From Aquanectria penicillioides (taxonomy: Eukaryota; Ascomycota; Sordariomycetes; Hypocreales; Nectriaceae): a DNA stretch of 64,000 nucleotides. Below are positions 57,401-64,000 of this stretch, piece by piece (within the stretch, counting starts at the first letter, position 1; every line of letters starts with the position of its first letter). The notes beneath the pieces were generated by a model that was given only the letters and a program-made list of their open reading frames with translations, searched no databases and was not told where the DNA came from. The position numbers and the translations under genes are program-made. Where the stretch lies: the NCBI GenBank assembly GCA_003415625.1, contig PYIU01000002.1, forward strand, positions 5,270,001-5,334,000. Direction: 5' to 3'.

Positions 57401-60109
57401 TGCGATGCAGTCCTACGGCAAGCCCAAGTGAGTGTGTAAACTTTTCATCCTTTGCTGGAACCGATCGACTGTCAATGATTGGCCTGTCTGGGCGCTTGAT
57501 CCTTTGGTCGCCGTTATCGTTTGCGACGTGCGTCCTGATCTTCAGTTATTGATATTCGCACCTCTGTGTTGGAGCCTTCCTTTTTCGGGTACAGTATTCG
57601 CCTGTTGTCCATTGTGGAGGGGTCGCGAGAGGGGGGGGGCAACTGCAGCTTGTACACAGAGATGACTACAAAATGCGTGACAGAGTTTGGTTCCTTGGGC
57701 CGGGCTGCTCGCGAACGTCATGTTACCCATTTCTTTGGAGGCGGTGAGTGTGATGTGAAAAGGCACCCAATGGAACATCAAGGTGGAGGCATCGTGTGAG
57801 GAGCGAGGCCATTAGAGTCACATCTTATTTGACTGAATGTCAAAGGGTGCGAGTCGTTAGCTAAATGTCTGGGTGATGAGTCGGGAGGAGTAGGGTTACT
57901 GAGGCTGATGAAACCTCTACACCGATAATAATGTTCAAGTACGTATACATGACTGGAACAGGCTCGTCGCCTTGGTCAACCTCGCCTCCCAACGCGTAGG
58001 TACATCATATGCCAGCCGAAAAAAAATGCACAAACAAACACGCACACACATTCATAAGGGGAAGCACCTTATCGTAACGGGAACAGGCCGAGGGAAACAT
58101 CCAGATGAATCTAAACAATGTTATACCCGAAATGCTACCCTATACCACGGCGGCAAACTCCTCGCAACCCGAGTGGCCAGCATCCTGTCGCTCCTACTCC
58201 TCACTCGGCAAGCAATCGTCCTCATCCGTAATCCTCGAGTTGGACCGAGACGCCTGCATGCATGCGTCGGAGCACTGGGTGTTGCATTGGGAGCACTGGG
58301 AGGATGAGCGACGAGGAGGGATGAAGGGGCCAAAGGGTGTCAGCATCACCCGCCCCATGGCCATGGGCCCAGCTGACTGGCTGTGTTGCCACGCTGCTCG
58401 TGTCCCGTTGTTGCCCCGTCCCCCGTCACTGGGTTGCTGGGAATCTGGGCCTGGAGATGTGACAGTTGATGCATGGGGGCCGCGTGGGCGCCTAGGCATG
58501 GTGTCTGCCTCCGCAACGGCGGACCGCAGCCAGGGACCTCGGGGATGGGGGATCGGAGTCATGTATCAGGATTCATGAATCGACGCAGCAGGTCGCAATG
58601 TGCCATGGTACCGACGAGGACTCACTGCCGCCCGCTTGTTTCGTACGGGGTGCGCATGTCACAGTCACAACTCGACCACGGCTTTGGCCACGACCATGAC
58701 CATGGGTTTGGTCGTGGCCGTGGCCGTGGCCCCAGGTTCCCGGCGGAACGGGCGCCGGCGGCATGGCCGGGGCAGTTGTCACGCAACGAGTCGACCGGCG
58801 ACACGGGTCAGCCATAGGTAACTGTCGACAGCCGGAATAGGTAGGTTTGGCCTGGTCAGGTTAGGATACGGGAGCCGTTGGCTTTCAAGCCTCGTCTCGT
58901 TGGCTCAGCGCCATCCTGACCAGGCTTTGGGCCTCCTCGCCATGGCTCGTTGGTTATCCGTGCGCGCGCGCTCGTGCACTGAGGGAAGTTGGGAACCACC
59001 GTATCAGCTTCAGCTTGGCTGAGGTGAGGTGAGGGAGGTGAGGTGCGTCAGGTTTACGATGTCACATTCACGAGAGAAGTTAATAAGCAGGCAGGGCAGA
59101 CTACAGGCAGTCAGTCCACTGCAGGCCTAGATCAACAGCACTTTGGGAGGAGCTGCCACACCACCATTGACCCAGCTGTCCAGACCGTCGATGCAGCACA
59201 GATTACAGGCAGTACAGGGCAGTCCAGTCCAGTCCAGGCAGCCCTGACTGGCAAGTCAGACTGGGCGCCGAGGCTGGGTATCATTGCTCTGACCTCTGCA
59301 CATATTCCGCACCCGCACGTAGGTATGTGTACCGGTGTCCTCAGTGCAAGCTCTCTACAGTACGAAAATCCATTCGGCTTTGGCCTTCAATTCCAATGTG
59401 AGGCACATTGTGCTTTCTGAGCAGGTAACCAACCAGTGAACACCTCCCCACCAAAAAAAAAACAAACCACGTCCTGGACAGGTTTTGGGCCCTCCCGTGG
59501 GGAGCCCCGGCGTCATCATGCATTCTAGTGAACCCGTCGACATGGACGGGGCACACAGCGGATTCCGCCAGTGGCGGCATCCACTTCCACTTGCACTTGC
59601 ACTCCCATCATTCACACACGCACACGCACACGCACAAGGACCAGCGACGGCAAGGCGGCTTGCAAGGGGGATGGGATGGCCACCCTCTCTCGGCATCCCG
59701 GTACCTATCCCACCCGGTCTGACTTTTGAGACTCTTTTGAGGCCCCGCGGCATCATCGTCTCCGGCTCCGTCTCCGTCCCCGGAGTAGACGTATCGACTC
59801 TACCAGCTTCTAGATCATCGCTCCCATGACGATGGCGCGGGGCGACATGCTCAGTTCATTGCCCGACTCGACTCATCGATGCCTACCGAGCGAGCAGCCA
59901 CACTGCAAATCACCTCGTTCCCCGGCTCATCCGTGTGTTGCCATCATCGCCGTTTGGAGTACAGCACAGTACCAGCGTCCTGCCCCTGCTCTGGCATTCC
60001 CCTGTGGGCTGGATCCCATAGAGACCCTGGATCCGACATGTCATCAAAATCACCGTGTTTGCCTGCCTGTGTGTCTAATTGATTGCACCTCTTCTGCGAG
60101 CGGGACACT

Positions 60110-60156
60110 CACACACACACACACACACTCTCTCTCTTTCTCTCTCTCTCTCTCTC
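60110..60156. repeat. AC then TC dinucleotide microsatellite
   Basis: About nine AC units are followed directly by about thirteen TC units with one TTT interruption. The tract is non-coding. Confidence 0.9.
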
Positions 60157-62710
60157 ACATACGACTTGGACCCCTCACCGGGACGCCATCCCCGGCTTGC
60201 AGCCTGGATTATTGAGAATCGGTCCTACGACATTGAGGAGTGTGGCAGATGCCTGATAATTTCTAGCAACTGACGCTTGTTCGCTATCAAAATCACACTT
60301 GGCCGCGTGGTTGGCTACTGCAGGGACGCTAAGTATGGTTCGGACGCGTAACATCATGATGCTTCTTCTCATGCTTCTCATGGCGACTACTTCGGAGTCG
60401 TTCATGCTGGACAAGTCATACAGACGCAATACCGTACCTGATCGGATACGTGCATTTGCTTGGAATACTAGGTGTGATTGTGATTTTAACGCATGTCTGA
60501 ACTGACTTGATTTTGGTGGAGACGCATTCGCCGGTTCACGTTAGTGTGATGTGATGCGACATTCTCCTGCCCAGTCTGCCTCAGATATTTCACGCAAGAG
60601 CTGTTGCAAGTGACAGTGACAGTGCCCCGGATGAAGTTGCTCCCCGGACCGGCGGCATACGATTCGGAGTTGCAATCTGGCTTACCCCAGGCACATTGAT
60701 GGTTTTGACTGGGAGGTCCTCGATCAGGAGGACAGACTGGGGTATACCTATGTACGTCCCTGCTGTTGCCCCGATGGGCTGGCGGCTGTGATATCCACAC
60801 GGAGGTAACTCTTGATATCTTAGCCCCCTCTACCTCGGGAGGGGGGCTGGCGATTCGGTACGACGGGATGAAAACACTCTAGACGACGGACAAGACGAGA
60901 CGCCATGTGTTTTTTTCACAGTAAAAGTGGGCTGTAACTTTCGACTTGGCACGTATACGTCTATGCGGCTCCAACTTGGCAGGACAGATGGGAGATGATT
61001 CTGACCTGGACAATTAGACTATGGAACCTGAATTTTCATTTCACATTGCCCAGGCCTCGCCTTCGCGCATACATACAACCGTCTCCAACAATCAATTTTC
61101 GTGTAGTCTTTACACGGCATATGTGCTCGTGCCATTCACGATTTCCTGGATTACAACACCTTCCAAAGATGGTTGACTCACAAGCACCTGGGTCATCCGA
61201 ATCTCGGACGCAAGCTGTTCGCAGCTGCATGACCATCTCAACTCTCGGCCAGGCATTTCAGCTTGGCTTGGGAGAGGGTCTGTTCACATGAGCGATTGTC
61301 TCCTCGACTCTGCTAGTTGGCAATCGGATCGAGCTGGAGTTGGTAACACAATGTCCCGTGGCGGCTCTTGTCGAACCCGAGTCTTGGGTTAGTTATCGGT
61401 GTATAAGGCAAGGAGGCCGAGATTGAGAAAAGCAATGCTCGGCCTATACACACGGGAGCCGCCTGCGGGTTGTGCTTTTACTTCTGCATCTGCTTCCGCT
61501 TCTGGTTCTACATCTGCGAGACCTGAGGTAGCTTCACTTTCCAAAGTTCCCTCTTCCCCTCCTCCCCGGCCTACATCGGACGCAAGCCTCATGTGTGGCC
61601 TCTTCTTTTCTCCTCAAGGAAGCCGCAGGACCAGTCCGCTTCTTCATCCTTCTCCAATGCCATGCAAGCAGTCAGCGGCAAGGCGGTGCCAAAGACTGTG
61701 CGCGCACGAGCGTGCATGCGTACTACGATGTATGGTGCATACCGGTACCTAGAGCCCAGCGGCGCCCACCAAACCTAGCCAAGGCAAGGTTTGAATTTTT
61801 TCTTTTCTTTTTTACCCTTCCCGCAATGTGCTTTGTGATTGACGCTCCATATACGGATAGCGTGTTGCTGAAGAGAGCCCCTCACTCTACCCCTCGGACA
61901 TGACTAGCCCACCCATTTTTTTTTCTCCTCTTCCTTTTGCTCTAGTTCCAACTTAGGCCCTTGCTTCGGGATTATTTTTGCGTGAAAAAAAAAAAAAGAT
62001 CCATCACCGTGACCTGCAGCAGCTGTCTGTCACTCCCTTGCTCCACCGAGGGGGCGGAGAGGACCACAGCGAGTTAGCAGCCCCAGATGCGACGGAACTG
62101 TCCATTAGAAGCGGAGGGAAAGCCATGAGACCAGGACGTTGGCAAGCGCCGGACCTGGCTGGGCCCTGGTCAAACGTGCGGCGTTACCGGCGATGGGACT
62201 AATAGCAAAGGGCGTGGTCATCGTGAACCCCTAGGGACCGCATTCTATCCTATCAGACCATGTGCAAATGCGAGCGAGAAAGAGGGGACAAAAGAGACCA
62301 AACCTAAACGGACAACCAAGACAAAAGAAGAGACAAAAAAAAACACCGCGAGCAACTATCGTCGTCGTGTTGTGTCGAGTGGGATCGAGGAGATGGAGCA
62401 TCGAAACCCCCACCCGCGTCGTAACTACCGATACGGAGCAGAAGGCCGTCGGATCTCTACCCCCTCCCGCCTCCCGATCATTGGCAATCCCATGGCTTCG
62501 CACGCCTGCGGGTTCCTTCGTCTCCCTCTCCCTCTCCCTCTCCCTCTCCCAATTTCTCTCTCACTCTCCGAGCCCGCGCCGTCCGTCCTCGGCTTCGGGG
62601 ATTTTTGCTGTTGTTGCTGCTGTTGGTTGGTGCGTCATGGGCGGTAAAGAGATTGCTTGGCGTGGGAGGTCCCCTTGCCGCGCCCATGATGACAAAACTA
62701 CCGAATTCCC

Positions 62711-62750
62711 GACGACGACAACTACGACGACGACGACGACGACGACGACG
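62711..62750. repeat. GAC/ACG trinucleotide tract
   Basis: About a dozen GAC units occur with two interruptions near the left end. The tract would read as poly-Asp, poly-Thr or poly-Arg on the plus strand and poly-Val on the minus strand, which accounts for spurious frames there. Confidence 0.9.
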
Positions 62751-63395
62751 ATGCCGAGGGACGGGGCCCGTCCGTCGCCTGTGCCGTCCCCATTTTCTGC
62801 TTGTTCACGGGTTCCCTCCTTCGTGGGGGAAATTGCTCCTTCACACGCCCACGGCGTGGCGGAGAGGCCTTTGTAATGTCTCAACAGCTTTTGCTAACTT
62901 TGGTATTCCGAATTGGTCTTGTTCTTCTCTCTCGCTCTCTCTGTCTGGCTGGCTCCTCCTACTCCGCTCCGACTTGGTTGCTACTCCCTCCAAATCAAAA
63001 CCGGCCAGTTCCATGTCCAGCTCCGAGTTTATCCACGACTCCCAACGCCATTGTATTTCCTCCCGCTTTCCATCCCCTTGGAGCCGAAAACCCCGGCTCC
63101 CCGCGGCGCGTCCCTTTCCATCTTCTGGGCAAATAAAAAAAACAAAAACAAAAAAAGCCGCAAGGCCAAGAATAAAAAAAAAACCATGGAAAATATGCCA
63201 CCCCACCTTAACAATTGTGCGTCTTGTCATCGCTCGTAGTAGCCGCTATGATGGTGGGCGGGCGGGTGTAGTAGTGGTAGTAGTATACAGCCAAAAGAAA
63301 TCCAATACTCTTTCAATTGCGAGTCCTTTTCGAGGAACAATTAGAGATTGCAACATGAGAGTAACATGCAAGGACATGACTCCCCATCACCTCCG

Positions 63396-64000
63396 TTACG
63401 ACATGCTGTACGGTACAATAGCCTTGTCGATGACGGGTTGTCGACGCGACGTCTTGTCGCTCTCTAGACCCCATTGCGATCGGTATGCCGTCTCCTTCTC
63501 CACGGCCTGGTCGAACGCTTTACGGCACTCGGGAGGTAGCAAGTCCTTGATGCCGTCGGAGACGGCGCCCAAGCCACTAAATGATGCAAGGAAGTCGGGA
63601 TTCTCGACTTGCTGGTCCACGGCGGGGACAATGCCGCCTGGCGACGACTCATAGTAAGTGTCGGCAACGTAGAAATTGCGTGCCATCTTGGCTGGGATAG
63701 GAGGAAAGACGCTGCTGCCCTTGGTGGCTCCCTCGTCTTCGGGGGCGACCTGTTCTATCCGGGCTCGAGTTGGCTGCATCGTTGCCGGATACTGCACCAC
63801 GTTTGTGTGGATGTCGTACACGCCAACGTTGTTGAGCTTCCTGATGGCATTGATGCCAGCATTGAAGGTGCTGCAAACCACGTGGCTAGGTCAGGGCATT
63901 TTCTCATAGATGCCATATGGCGAGGCGCAACGGGGTTCTCAACGTACCTTGCTTCACGGGCGTGCTCTAGCATCCAATTCACGTCGTTGACGTTCACCTT
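63396..64000 (-). CDS. Unrecognised conserved-looking protein, 3' end only
   Basis: The gene enters from the right edge. The visible part has an exon from 64000 to 63948, an intron 63947-63871 (GTACGT...TTGCAG, 77 nt) and a last exon 63870-63396 ending in TAA. The spliced end reads NWMLEHAREASTFNAGINAI, then RKLNNVGVYDIHTNVVQYPA, PPIPAKMARNFYVADTYYES, FSGLGAVSDGIKDLLPPECR and a C-terminus IDKAIVPYSMS. The sequence is non-repetitive, has good codon use (many C-ending codons) and a clean splice junction, so it is very probably a real gene. I do not recognise its family and will not assign a function. The start and any upstream domains lie outside the window. Confidence 0.7.

Larger units (their letters stand above)
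51801..63395. other. Gene-free right flank
   Basis: I recognise no gene over 11.6 kb. Frames of up to about 290 codons exist (for example plus 51784-52653) but have no motif, no coherent exon structure and overlap equally long frames on the other strand. The first kilobase carries many GTAC palindromes. Microsatellites occur at 60110-60156, 62521-62551 and 62711-62750. A highly divergent gene, a small secreted protein or an RNA gene could have been missed. Confidence 0.5.

Noticed and set aside
62605..63654. 349-codon plus-strand frame starting with a Leu run
   Set aside because: It reads through microsatellites and then antisense through the spliced gene at 63396-64000.

Overview
The window looks like nuclear DNA of a filamentous ascomycete, most likely a Sordariomycete. 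The genes have short introns (about 50 to 230 nt) with fungal-type donors and acceptors, compact 3' gaps, and long non-coding leaders full of pyrimidine or purine tracts, homopolymers and microsatellites. The proteins (COT1-type NDR kinase, RSC7, Dpb4, Tim54, Fyv6/NIP30, a Pho80-like cyclin) are the fungal versions of conserved housekeeping families. I see no transposon, CRISPR array, rRNA or convincing tRNA, and no metabolic or defence cluster.

Layout. 1-7.85 kb: non-coding, repeat-rich, probably the long 5' region of the first gene. 7.87-8.66 kb (+): small single-pass membrane protein of unknown function, preceded by a five-codon upstream ORF that overlaps its start codon. 11.49-12.75 kb (+): DPB4-like histone-fold subunit of DNA polymerase epsilon. 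15.09-17.51 kb (-): RSC7-like subunit of the RSC chromatin remodeller. 17.5-29.6 kb: 12 kb without a recognisable gene. 29.68-46.72 kb: a dense core with DIS3/RRP44 (+), a nucleolar GTPase of the GNL3/Grn1 type (-), a class III aminotransferase of the glutamate-1-semialdehyde aminomutase type (+), SF3A2 (+), COT1 (-), TIM54 (+) and a Fyv6/NIP30 protein (-). 48.84-49.85 kb (-): Pho80-like cyclin. 49.9-63.4 kb: a second gene-free stretch. 63.4-64 kb (-): the 3' end of a gene that leaves the window.

The core genes serve RNA and nuclear functions: RNA decay (DIS3), ribosome assembly (GNL3-type GTPase), spliceosome (SF3A2 and Fyv6/NIP30), plus chromatin and replication to the left. They are single genes with their own promoters, arranged tail-to-tail or head-to-head, not an operon.

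The most important observation concerns sequence quality. Five conserved genes carry seven single-base frame breaks in total. Every one sits in a run of C on the coding strand and is repaired by adding one C. After repair each CDS is an exact multiple of three. This pattern fits under-called homopolymers far better than biology, and anyone using the window should correct it before gene calling. Other points of note are a GC-AG intron, a 51-nt frame-preserving intron next to the exosome-binding motif of DIS3, a lysine/acid repeat in DPB4, a G-quadruplex-type hexanucleotide repeat upstream of the cyclin gene and a local cluster of GTAC palindromes. I did not find evidence of a new biological system.
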